Source of the DNA: Hohaiivirga grylli
GTDB lineage: Bacteria > Pseudomonadota > Alphaproteobacteria > Rhizobiales > Beijerinckiaceae
Assembly: GCF_039655745.1 (NCBI RefSeq)
Contig: NZ_JBBYXI010000001.1
Span: forward strand, 682,001 to 746,000
Direction of reading: 5' to 3'
DNA length: 64,000 nucleotides
Each line of letters opens with the position of its first letter. The stretch's first letter is position 1. The position numbers were made by a program, and so were the translations under genes. Below the pieces are notes generated by a model. It was not told where the DNA came from and ran no database searches. It saw only the letters and a list, made by a program, of their open reading frames with translations. Shown here in pieces: positions 33,892-41,943 of the stretch.

Positions 33892-34434
33892 TTACCACCT
33901 AACTGATGCTCCCAGTCTTCCGTCCCATGTCTGACGTCCCTTGTTATCGAGGGAGTGGCTGTATGAGCCTGTGGTGAAGAGGGAGATGTTGTCTGAAATT
34001 TGGGCTGTCACGCCAACGCCGATCTCTGCCCATGTGCCGCCGAGATTGGAAGGGACTGTGAAACCGTTCAGGCTGCTGAGGGTTGTGAAGGTGGTTTTAT
34101 TGTCGCCCATGAACTCATGCCAGATATTGGCTCTTGCCCACGCAGTCACCAGACGGGGATTAGCAGCGTCATTCGTATTGAAGGTTTTGGCCAGCCGGGC
34201 GCCAATTCTGCCCCGCAGGCTGTCGCTGCTGCTGATACGAAAATGACCATAGGCATCAGAGAAACTGTCGAAGGATGTATTCTGATAGGCAAGCTGGGCC
34301 TGTGGTTCCAGTATCAGGCTATTGCCCAGATCAAGGCTGTAGCCGCCTTCAAGAGAGGCTATAAAGCCAAAGCCATCGGGTTTCAGTTTTTGTCCGTAAA
34401 CAGATGTGGCATCTGCCTGATACCATGTGGCCTG
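33892..34434 (-). pseudogene. Truncated autotransporter beta-barrel (C-terminal fragment)
   Basis: The frame encodes about 180 residues closely similar to the last part of the autotransporter at 49.8-53.4 kb: ATSVYGQKLKPDGFGFIASL, NPRLVTAWARANIWHEF, FTVPSNLGGTWAEIGVG and a final RLGASVRW with the C-terminal aromatic residue needed for outer-membrane assembly. Homology begins near 34434. Upstream there is no passenger, no signal peptide and only about two thirds of a barrel, so it cannot be a working autotransporter. The open frame continues to 34524 with unrelated residues. It is either a decayed gene or a remnant left by recombination. Confidence 0.8.
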
Positions 34435-34681
34435 CAGATGTGAGTTTGTCATAAAGTCTAATGTTGTAAGGTTGGCGTGTAATGAAAAGCTAAAACAGTC
34501 TGATCTTTTGAATAGATATCTCACAGGTTGGCTATTTCGCGGCTGAATGTTTCGTATTCCGTTGGTTGGGCACGCTTATTAGTCATTATGACAATAGGCC
34601 TGCCCTCCCGTGACATAGCCAATTAGGTCTTCACTGCTCTACAATATAGGCATCAGAGTTCGAGCCAAGAGGTTGATGCCT

Positions 34682-35914
34682 ATGCCTGCCACTGGACCAC
34701 TTAGCCTACATGTTCCTGAGCCGGGTGTGCGTCCGGGCGGGACACCTGATTTCTCTAATGTAACTATTCCCCGTGCCGGTGCCGTGCCACGACCTGAGGT
34801 AGATGTGAACCCACAGGATATCCGGGATATGGCATTTTCAATTATCCGGGTATTAAACCGCAAGGGTGAGGCTGTGGGGCCCTGGGCTGGTACTTTGAGT
34901 AGTGAGGAACTACTTGAAGGCATGCGCCACATGATGACGTTGCGCACGCTTGATGCCCGTATGGTGCTGGCACAACGTCAGGGCAAGACATCCTTCTACA
35001 TGCAGCATCTTGGTGAAGAGGCAATCTCATGCGCTTTTCGTAAAGCCTTGAAGCCGGGAGATATGAACTTCCCGACCTATCGGCAGGCAGGCCTGCTGGT
35101 GGCGGATGATTATCCGCTGGTTGAAATGATGTGCCAGATATTCTCGAACTCCCGCGATCCACTGAAAGGTCGGCAGATGCCGATCATGTATGCGGTCAAG
35201 GATAAGGGCTTTTTTACAATCTCCGGTAATCTGGCAACGCAATATCCGCAGGCCGTAGGCTGGGCGATGGCATCTGCGATCAGCCATGATGACAAGATTG
35301 CAGCCGCCTGGATTGGCGATGGCTCAACGGCGGAATCTGATTTCCATGCCGGGCTGGTTTTTGCCTCAACTTATAAAGCGCCCGTTATCCTGAATGTGGT
35401 CAATAACCAGTGGGCGATTTCAACCTTTCAGGGAATTGCGCGCGGTGGTGCAGGCACTTTTGCAGCACGCGGTCTTGGGTTTGGTCTGCCGTCGTTACGC
35501 GTGGACGGGAATGATTATCTTGCTGTGCATGCGGTTGCCAAATGGGCGGCAGAGCGGGCACGGCGCAATCTGGGGCCGACACTGATTGAATATGTCACCT
35601 ACCGCGTTGGGGCACATTCAACGTCAGATGATCCCTCAGCCTATCGCCCGAAGGATGAATCCGATGCATGGCCATTGGGTGACCCAATCGTCAGACTGCG
35701 CAATCATCTGATTACGCTCGGTGTCTGGAGTGAGGAGCGTCATAAGCAGATGGAAGCTGAAATTCTGGATGGCGTGATTGCAGCCCAGAAAGAGGCCGAG
35801 AGCTATGGCACATTGCATGCCGGTGGCAAACCTTCCATGCGGGATATCTTTGAAGATGTTTACGCTGAAATTCCACCCCATCTGCGCCGTCAGCGCCAGC
35901 AGGCAGGAGTCTGA
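34682..35914 (+). CDS. bkdA1: Branched-chain 2-oxoacid dehydrogenase E1, alpha subunit
   Basis: The thiamine-diphosphate subunit that decarboxylates 2-oxoisovalerate and related acids from Val, Leu and Ile. In about 410 residues it shows MTLRTLDARMVLAQRQGK, FPTYRQAGLLVADDYPL, the ThDP motif AAWIGDGSTAESDFHAGL through NVVNNQWAIS, and the phosphorylation-loop region YRVGAHSTSDDPSAYR. AGAGG at 34668-34672 fits ATG 34682 best; ATG 34676 is two codons longer. First gene of a four-gene operon (gaps of 3, 1 and 4 bases). No Lrp-type bkdR gene is adjacent. Confidence 0.95.
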   Translation: MPATGPLSLHVPEPGVRPGGTPDFSNVTIPRAGAVPRPEVDVNPQDIRDMAFSIIRVLNRKGEAVGPWAGTLSSEELLEGMRHMMTLRTLDARMVLAQRQGKTSFYMQHLGEEAISCAFRKALKPGDMNFPTYRQAGLLVADDYPLVEMMCQIFSNSRDPLKGRQMPIMYAVKDKGFFTISGNLATQYPQAVGWAMASAISHDDKIAAAWIGDGSTAESDFHAGLVFASTYKAPVILNVVNNQWAISTFQGIARGGAGTFAARGLGFGLPSLRVDGNDYLAVHAVAKWAAERARRNLGPTLIEYVTYRVGAHSTSDDPSAYRPKDESDAWPLGDPIVRLRNHLITLGVWSEERHKQMEAEILDGVIAAQKEAESYGTLHAGGKPSMRDIFEDVYAEIPPHLRRQRQQAGV

Positions 35915-35917
35915 TAC

Positions 35918-36931
35918 ATGGCCCGCATGACAATGATTGAAGCGCTTCGCAATGCCATGGACATCAGCATGGAGCGTGATGAGAAGGTGGTGATTTTTGG
36001 TGAAGACGTTGGCTACTTTGGTGGCGTTTTCCGTTGCACCCAAAGCCTGCAGCAGAAATACGGGAAGGATCGCTGTTTTGATAGTCCGATCAGTGAATCC
36101 GGTATTGTGGGCGCAGCTATCGGTATGGCCGCTTATGGATTAAAGCCCTGTGTTGAAATCCAGTTTGCGGATTATGTCTTCCCTGCCTTTGACCAGATAT
36201 CACAGGAAGCAGCCCGTATCCGTTACCGCTCTGCCGGGCAGTTTACCTGCCCGATTGTTATTCGTATGCCAGCCGGTGGGGGTATCTTTGGCGGACAGAC
36301 ACATAGTCAAAGCCCGGAGGCACTGTTTACGCATGTCTCTGGTCTCAAGGTTGTCATGCCATCAAATCCCTATGATGCCAAAGGCCTACTAACCTCCGCA
36401 ATTGAAGACCCGGATCCCGTAATCTTCTTTGAGCCAAAACGTCTCTATAATGGCCCGTTTGATGGTCATCCTGAACGGCCGGCGACTCCCTGGTCTGCGC
36501 ATCCGTTAGGTGATGTTCCTGAAGATTATTACAACATCCCGCTTGGCAAGGCGGCTGTTGCCCGTGAAGGTTCCGCCGTTACCGTTCTGGCCTACGGCAC
36601 AATGGTGCATGTTTCACTCGCAGCTGCTGCCGAGACAGGTATTGATGCCGAGGTGATTGATTTGCGCTCACTGGTGCCGCTTGATCTGGAAACGATCATT
36701 GCTTCCGTTAAGAAGACAGGTCGCTGTGTTGTTGTCCATGAGGCCACGCTCACATCCGGTTTTGGTGGTGAACTGGCAGCGCTCGTTCAGGAACACTGTT
36801 TCTATCATCTTGAAGCCCCCATCATGCGTGTAACAGGTTGGGATACGCCGTATCCGCATGCGCAGGAGTGGGATTACTTCCCCGGCCCAACGCGTGTTGG
36901 CCGGGCACTTGTCCAGACAGTGGAGGCATAA
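35918..36931 (+). CDS. bkdA2: Branched-chain 2-oxoacid dehydrogenase E1, beta subunit
   Basis: A 337-residue transketolase-type partner of the alpha subunit. It has EALRNAMDISMERDEKVVIFGEDVGYFGGVFRCT, FDSPISESGIVGAAIGMAAYGL and MPAGGGIFGGQTHSQSPE, where the Glu of SESGI contacts ThDP and the His of THSQSPE lies near the active site. GGAG precedes ATG 35918, three bases after the alpha stop. The next gene starts one base after its stop. Confidence 0.95.
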   Translation: MARMTMIEALRNAMDISMERDEKVVIFGEDVGYFGGVFRCTQSLQQKYGKDRCFDSPISESGIVGAAIGMAAYGLKPCVEIQFADYVFPAFDQISQEAARIRYRSAGQFTCPIVIRMPAGGGIFGGQTHSQSPEALFTHVSGLKVVMPSNPYDAKGLLTSAIEDPDPVIFFEPKRLYNGPFDGHPERPATPWSAHPLGDVPEDYYNIPLGKAAVAREGSAVTVLAYGTMVHVSLAAAAETGIDAEVIDLRSLVPLDLETIIASVKKTGRCVVVHEATLTSGFGGELAALVQEHCFYHLEAPIMRVTGWDTPYPHAQEWDYFPGPTRVGRALVQTVEA

Positions 36932-36932
36932 T

Positions 36933-38204
36933 ATGGGCGAACTAACCATCAAAATGCCTGATGTCGGTGAAGGTATTGCTGAGGCCGAACTTGTTGAATG
37001 GCATGTAACGCCCGGTGATGTTGTCCGGGAAGATGCTGTGCTGGCGGCTGTTATGACTGACAAAGCCACGGTCGAAATTCCGTCTCCCGCAGATGGTAAG
37101 GTTTTATGGCTTGGTGCCGAGCTAAACTCAAAGGTGGCGGTCGGTGCGCCGCTGATAAAGCTGGAAGTTGCAGGTGAAACCCACGAAGAGAAGCCGGTTG
37201 AAACTGCGCCGCCTCCTGTCCCAGAAAAAACAGTAGAGCCACCCAAAGCAGAGGTTGCGAAACCACAACCTGCTTCTGTCAACGCTCCATCGACTACAGT
37301 CGCAAGAGGCGTCGCTTCTCTCCGTAGTGAAGGTGAAAAACCAATTGCATCGCCCTCGGTCAGAAGCAGGGCTATGGAAGCGGGTATTGATCTGCGACAG
37401 GTGCCGGGGTCTGGCCCGGCCGGACGCATTACTCATGATGATCTGGAAGCCTTCATCTCTGGTGTCAATCGGCCTGCAAAACAAAGTGGTTTGCGCCCGA
37501 ATACGTCTGAGAACGAAGTTAAGGTTGTCGGTCTGCGTCGCGTGATTGCGGAGCGCATGAGCCTGTCAAAATCACGTATTCCGCATATTACCTATGTTGA
37601 AGAAGTGGACATGACAGCGCTTGAGGAACTGCGTGAGCAGCTGAACCGCAACCGTAAGGCTGATCATCCAAAGCTGACTATTCTGCCTTTCCTGATGCGG
37701 GCAATGATCAAGGCAATTGCTGACTATCCGCAATTCAGTGCGCGTTATGATGATGACGCAAATATTGTGCATCAGTATGGTGGCGTACATATCGGCATTG
37801 CGACACAGACAGATACAGGCCTGATGGTGCCAGTCGTACGTCATTCCGAAGCGCTTGATATCTGGGGATGTGCCTCTGAGCTGAACCGTGTCAGTGAAGC
37901 GGCCCGTACGGGTACTGCAAGGCGTGAAGAACTGAGCGGTTCAACCATCACAATCAGCTCTCTGGGAGCTCTTGGTGGCATCGTCAGTACGCCGGTGATC
38001 AACTATCCGGAAGTGGCGATTATTGGCATCAATAAAATCGCTGTCCGCCCTATATGGGACGGAACAGACTTTGTTCCGCGCAAGATCATGAACCTCTCAT
38101 CCAGCTTTGATCACCGTGTCATTGATGGCTGGGATGCAGCCGTCTTCATCCAGCGCATCAAAGTATTGCTGGAAACCCCAGCCCTGATCTTCGTGGAGGA
38201 GTAA
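36933..38204 (+). CDS. bkdB: Branched-chain 2-oxoacid dehydrogenase E2, dihydrolipoyl acyltransferase
   Basis: The core acyltransferase. The 423-residue protein has an N-terminal lipoyl domain (lipoylated Lys44 in VMTDKATVEIPSP) and a Pro/Glu/Lys/Ala-rich linker (about 85-135). A peripheral subunit-binding domain spans about 142-178 (SPSVRSRAMEAGIDLRQVPG), then the catalytic domain with His394 in SSSFDHRVIDGWDAA. GGAGG places the start at ATG 36933; the frame runs on upstream inside bkdA2. Acyl groups pass to CoA, giving isobutyryl-CoA from valine, which the acyl-CoA dehydrogenase at 61-62 kb should use. Confidence 0.95.
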   Translation: MGELTIKMPDVGEGIAEAELVEWHVTPGDVVREDAVLAAVMTDKATVEIPSPADGKVLWLGAELNSKVAVGAPLIKLEVAGETHEEKPVETAPPPVPEKTVEPPKAEVAKPQPASVNAPSTTVARGVASLRSEGEKPIASPSVRSRAMEAGIDLRQVPGSGPAGRITHDDLEAFISGVNRPAKQSGLRPNTSENEVKVVGLRRVIAERMSLSKSRIPHITYVEEVDMTALEELREQLNRNRKADHPKLTILPFLMRAMIKAIADYPQFSARYDDDANIVHQYGGVHIGIATQTDTGLMVPVVRHSEALDIWGCASELNRVSEAARTGTARREELSGSTITISSLGALGGIVSTPVINYPEVAIIGINKIAVRPIWDGTDFVPRKIMNLSSSFDHRVIDGWDAAVFIQRIKVLLETPALIFVEE

Positions 38205-38208
38205 GCAG

Positions 38209-39606
38209 ATGAAAAAAGATATCTCCTGCAAACTACTCATTATCGGAGCAGGCCCTGGTGGTTATGTCTGTGGTATCCGCGCCGGACAGTTGGGTCTTGA
38301 TACAGTTCTCGTCGATGCGGGCAAGGCTGGTGGTACGTGCCTGCATGTTGGGTGTATTCCATCAAAATCACTGATCCATGCCGCTGAAGAGTTCCATCGC
38401 TCCCATGAGCTGGCCTCCGCAAATCCGTTTGGAATTACACAGGCCGCACCTTCGATTGATCTTGGTAAGACAATTGACTGGAAGGACAGTATCGTTACAC
38501 GCCTTCATAATGGTGTGATCGGGTTGCTTAAAAAAGCTAATGTAAAGATGGTCCGCGGGCAGGCGCGTTTTCTTGATGGTAAAACGGTGTCGGTTGAAAC
38601 GGATACCGGGCAGCAGGTTATCAGTGCTGAAACAATCGTTATTGCAACTGGCTCCAGCCCGATGGAACTGCCGTTCTTACCATTTGGCGGTAAGGTGATT
38701 TCATCAACCGGTGCTTTGGCTCTGCGGCAAGTACCTGAAAAACTGGTTGTTGTCGGTGGCGGTTATATTGGACTTGAGCTTGGGACAGCTTTTGCCAAAC
38801 TGGGGTCAAAAGTAACCGTGGTTGAAGCTGCCGAGCGTATTTTACCGCAATATGACAGTGAGCTCACAGCACCTGTAGCAGCACGCCTGAAAGAGCTTGG
38901 TGTTCGCATTCTGACAAGCACCAAAGCACAGGGGTTGAAGGGGTCGAATGACGCTCTGCATATCGAAGGGCCAAAGGGCGCTGAAGAATTGCAGGCAGAC
39001 AAAATTCTTGTGACGGTCGGGCGTAAGCCTGTGACAGCCAATCTTGGCCTTGAAGAGCTTGTGCTGGATATGGATGGGCCATTCATTCGTATCAACAATC
39101 ACTGTGAGACTGCCATGCGCAATATCTATGCGATAGGCGATGTAACAGGTGAGCCAATGCTGGCGCATCGTGCGATGGCACAGGGCGAAATGGTTGCAGA
39201 GATTGTTGCTGGGCATCGGAGAATCTGGGATAAACAGGTGATACCAGCTGTCTGCTTTACGGATCCTGAAATTGTAACGGTTGGATTGTCTCCTGATGCA
39301 GCAAGAGCTGCTCATTCAGTTGAAATCAAGACAGGCGTCTTCCCCTTTGCTGCCAATGGTCGTGCGATGACTATGCTGGCAGAACGTGGATTTGTCCGCG
39401 TTGTTGCCCGTGCGGACAACCATCTGCTTCTGGGTATTCAGGCTGTTGGAGAAGGCGTATCCGAGCTTTCGGCAGGTTTCGCGCAGGCTATTGAAATGGG
39501 TGCGCGACTGGAAGATATCGCAGGAACTATTCACGCCCACCCGACTTTAAGCGAAGGTGTGCAGGAAGCGGCCTTGAAAGCGCTGGGCCGGACAATCCAT
39601 ATCTAG
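38209..39606 (+). CDS. lpdV: Dihydrolipoyl dehydrogenase (E3) of the branched-chain complex
   Basis: A 465-residue flavoenzyme that reoxidises the E2 lipoyl group with NAD+. It has the FAD-binding GAGPGG (13-18), the redox disulfide Cys44/Cys49 in GGTCLHVGCIPSK, the NAD-binding VVGGGYIGLELGTAFAKLGS, the second FAD motif IYAIGDVTGEPMLAHRA, and the C-terminal His-x4-Glu region AHPTLSEGVQEAAL. Its place as fourth gene marks it as the dedicated E3, though it may also serve other complexes. A hairpin follows the stop by five bases. Confidence 0.95.
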   Translation: MKKDISCKLLIIGAGPGGYVCGIRAGQLGLDTVLVDAGKAGGTCLHVGCIPSKSLIHAAEEFHRSHELASANPFGITQAAPSIDLGKTIDWKDSIVTRLHNGVIGLLKKANVKMVRGQARFLDGKTVSVETDTGQQVISAETIVIATGSSPMELPFLPFGGKVISSTGALALRQVPEKLVVVGGGYIGLELGTAFAKLGSKVTVVEAAERILPQYDSELTAPVAARLKELGVRILTSTKAQGLKGSNDALHIEGPKGAEELQADKILVTVGRKPVTANLGLEELVLDMDGPFIRINNHCETAMRNIYAIGDVTGEPMLAHRAMAQGEMVAEIVAGHRRIWDKQVIPAVCFTDPEIVTVGLSPDAARAAHSVEIKTGVFPFAANGRAMTMLAERGFVRVVARADNHLLLGIQAVGEGVSELSAGFAQAIEMGARLEDIAGTIHAHPTLSEGVQEAALKALGRTIHI

Positions 39607-39611
39607 AAATG

Positions 39612-39633
39612 ATCGGGCCCTTGCGGGCCCGAT
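39612..39633. terminator. Hairpin between the bkd operon and the converging ABC operon
   Basis: ATCGGGCCC (39612-39620) pairs perfectly with GGGCCCGAT (39625-39633) around TTGC. There is only a weak T content after it (ATCTTAT), and none on the minus side. Its position between convergent operons supports a bidirectional terminator role. Confidence 0.7.
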
Positions 39634-39636
39634 ATC

Positions 39637-40233
39637 TTATCTGCTTTCAGGTAGGGATGGTTCTCCCAGAGAGAGCATCAGGCGGTTTGCCCAGTTGAAG
39701 AAAGAAGCGCTCTGGATAACATCCACAATGGCCGCCTCATCAAGACCGGCATCTCTGAGTTTAAGAATATGGCTTTCGTCAAATTCAGGAGGCGTTGCCG
39801 TTAATGCAACTGAAGCGTCCACAATGGCATCCCAACGTGGATCAAGCTCTGTCTTTACGCCATCATCAAGCAATTTCTGTACATCCTGTTCACGTTTTGA
39901 AAAGTGTCCGGCAAAACGGGAATGAACAGAGGCGCAGTAGATACAGCCATTGTATCGGGAGGTTGCTGTTGCTGCGAGCTCTCGCTCGGCACGTGGCAGA
40001 CCACCTTCCGGATTATAGAAGATATCTTTATCTGTCCGCGTTCGCGCTCCCAGAATATCCGGGTCACGGGCCAGTAGCATGAAATAGCTGGACTTCGCAC
40101 GGGCCGGGTCAACCAGACCCTTGTGGTGGCGCTCTGTTAGCTGATCCTCGGGGAGGGGTGGCAGCCATGCAATCCAGTCAAGCTGTTCGGTTGTAAAACG
40201 CACTGGCGGATTAATAGGTGATGTGTCTGTCAT
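39637..40233 (-). CDS. AhpD-fold alkylhydroperoxidase domain protein (Avi_7169-like)
   Basis: A 198-residue protein of the carboxymuconolactone decarboxylase/AhpD fold. The redox motif is complete: Glu85, Cys97, Cys100 and His104 (REL...YNGCIYCASVH, the E-x11-CxxC-x3-H pattern). It resembles the alkylhydroperoxidase domain family recalled as Avi_7169, which occurs beside the same ABC and luciferase-like genes as here. GGAG precedes ATG 40233, four bases after the upstream stop. Last gene of the operon. Inference: it removes peroxide or a reactive product made by the flavin monooxygenase. Confidence 0.82.
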   Translation of the reverse strand: MTDTSPINPPVRFTTEQLDWIAWLPPLPEDQLTERHHKGLVDPARAKSSYFMLLARDPDILGARTRTDKDIFYNPEGGLPRAERELAATATSRYNGCIYCASVHSRFAGHFSKREQDVQKLLDDGVKTELDPRWDAIVDASVALTATPPEFDESHILKLRDAGLDEAAIVDVIQSASFFNWANRLMLSLGEPSLPESR

Positions 40234-40237
40234 CTTC

Positions 40238-40861
40238 TTACTCCTGACCAATGGGAGAAGCCTGCTGTAATACCTTGAGGCCTGTCACAATGCGTATCTG
40301 ATAAGCGAGGAAAGAAATTAGTTGCGAGAGCGTAACAATGTCATCTGTGCTCCAGCCTGCCTCAGTCAGTTTCTGGAGCTCATGTTGCTTGGCATCACGT
40401 GGATGAAAGACAAGAAGATAAGCATGCGCGAGGGCAGCGCTGAGCTTTTTGCCAATGCGATCTTTGACACTTGGAGCCGGCTGATAACTCGGCCCAGGTA
40501 TATCTTCTTTCGTTAATGGCCCTTCCGGATAAAGGCCAAATGGCCCTTGGGCAACAGCCTGTTGGGCTTCTGCTGAGACTGTTTCGAGTAAGGGCAGGGC
40601 ATGGTCATCGTTGAGTAATGATGCCGAGTAGAAAGTCGCAATCTCAGTCTTCCGGTGGAGCAGCGCGACAAAGACGGCAAGAAGGTGTCGCTCCGACAAT
40701 GTGAAGCTTTGCGAATACGGCTCAACGGGGTGAAAAATATCCAGATAGCTTTGTTGAGAATTTTTACGCGCTTCTTTGCGGATATCCCGTAATTGATCAA
40801 GCTGACTTCCCGGAGAAATACCACTTAAATGATCAATGACATCTGTAATCGTCTCACTCAT
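40238..40861 (-). CDS. CMD-fold protein (Avi_7170-like), without CxxC
   Basis: A 207-residue helical protein of the same carboxymuconolactone decarboxylase superfamily as its downstream neighbour, but with no CxxC pair. The core reads SFTLSERHLLAVFVALLHRK and LAHAYLLVFHPRDAKQHELQ. It resembles the CMD domain family recalled as Avi_7170. It probably pairs with the AhpD-like protein; that is inference. Its ATG overlaps the monooxygenase stop by four bases (ATGA), showing translational coupling. Confidence 0.78.
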   Translation of the reverse strand: MSETITDVIDHLSGISPGSQLDQLRDIRKEARKNSQQSYLDIFHPVEPYSQSFTLSERHLLAVFVALLHRKTEIATFYSASLLNDDHALPLLETVSAEAQQAVAQGPFGLYPEGPLTKEDIPGPSYQPAPSVKDRIGKKLSAALAHAYLLVFHPRDAKQHELQKLTEAGWSTDDIVTLSQLISFLAYQIRIVTGLKVLQQASPIGQE

Positions 40862-41943
40862 GATGCGAGCCTTTCAGGTATGCGAACAGGTTTATGCGAA
40901 GGTGATGTCTGGCTCTGCCATCCGAGTTTTGGAGCAACCTCATCTGCGATCAGTTCAATAGAGCGCAGAATGTAGGGATGAGGTGGGTCGATGGAATGAA
41001 CCTGAAAGACGATATCAGTTGCATATTTGAGGATATGATCCTGAGACAGGGTTTCCAGCACATCTTCAGGTGTGCCGACATGGGCATCATAGGCCCGTAG
41101 CAGTTCTGGTAGCGGGGTGGTTTCAGTGACGCCCTGTTTCTTCGCTAACCCATTGTTGCGTGAAATCGAACGCCGGATACCTGTATCCGCAAGCTTAAGG
41201 GCTTCCTCTCTGCTATCAGCAACAAAAAGGGTGCGTGACGCCATGATGCGCGGTGCTGCTCCTTCCGGCAGGGCAGCAAGGTAAGCATCAACGATGGGTT
41301 GCTGTATCTCGCTTAAGGTGGCGTTTGGTTGGCCTTCAGGTCGTGGCTGCGTACGAGAGAGTAAAAGGCCATCCCCTTCCTGACCTGCACGTTCGCCACC
41401 TTCAACTGCAAAGGTTGCCTGCCAGATGCGCTGATTAAGTGTGGCATTGTGAGGATAAAGCTTTACGCCACCGGGCAGGGCATTACCTGCCCATGCATCC
41501 CGAAGTAACTGCATGTTACGGGCCATGACAGGGCCACGCTGGCTGCTATCAACTCCGAAGGCCTGATAGGATTCGAGCGTGCCACCCGTGCCAACACCAA
41601 CTTCCAGACGGCCCTCAGAAATCAGGTCTGCAACGACAGCGTCTTCAGCAACCCGTATCGGGCTTTCCATTGGCAGGCATATAACACCTGTTCCCAGACG
41701 AATACGGCTGGTTTGGGCAGCTATATAGGCAAGGAATGTCAGAGGGGATGGAAGGCCGCCTTCGAATTCATGGAAATGATGCTGGGCAAGCCATGCGGTA
41801 TCAAAACCATGTTTCTCAGCATGAATGATTTGCTCGCCAAGGAGGCGATAACGTTCGGCAGCAGAGGCTTCATCCAGAACGCGGCTGAAGAAGCCAAGCT
41901 TCTTGGGTGCTTTCTCAAGCTGCGATAAAGTTGTCTTGGACAC
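40858..41943 (-). CDS. FMN-dependent luciferase-like monooxygenase (KPN_01858-like)
   Basis: A 361-residue TIM-barrel flavin monooxygenase of the bacterial luciferase superfamily. Visible blocks: AEKHGFDTAWLAQHHFHEFEGGLPSPLTFLAYIAAQTSRIRLGTGVICLP, ISEGRLEVGVGTGG and the late HILKYATDIVFQVHSIDPP. These enzymes use reduced flavin and O2 to oxidise small molecules. GTG 41943 has GAGGAGA seven bases upstream and is preferred to the start at 41973. It overlaps the preceding ATP-binding gene by 29 bases. The ABC importer upstream should supply the substrate, which is unknown. Confidence 0.85.
   Translation of the reverse strand: MSKTTLSQLEKAPKKLGFFSRVLDEASAAERYRLLGEQIIHAEKHGFDTAWLAQHHFHEFEGGLPSPLTFLAYIAAQTSRIRLGTGVICLPMESPIRVAEDAVVADLISEGRLEVGVGTGGTLESYQAFGVDSSQRGPVMARNMQLLRDAWAGNALPGGVKLYPHNATLNQRIWQATFAVEGGERAGQEGDGLLLSRTQPRPEGQPNATLSEIQQPIVDAYLAALPEGAAPRIMASRTLFVADSREEALKLADTGIRRSISRNNGLAKKQGVTETTPLPELLRAYDAHVGTPEDVLETLSQDHILKYATDIVFQVHSIDPPHPYILRSIELIADEVAPKLGWQSQTSPSHKPVRIPERLAS

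Noticed and set aside
32723..34680. Genomic island with att sites at tRNA-Met
   Set aside because: No integrase and no direct repeat of the tRNA 3' end (CTCCGCTACCA region) was found downstream. Only one gene is clearly atypical in composition.
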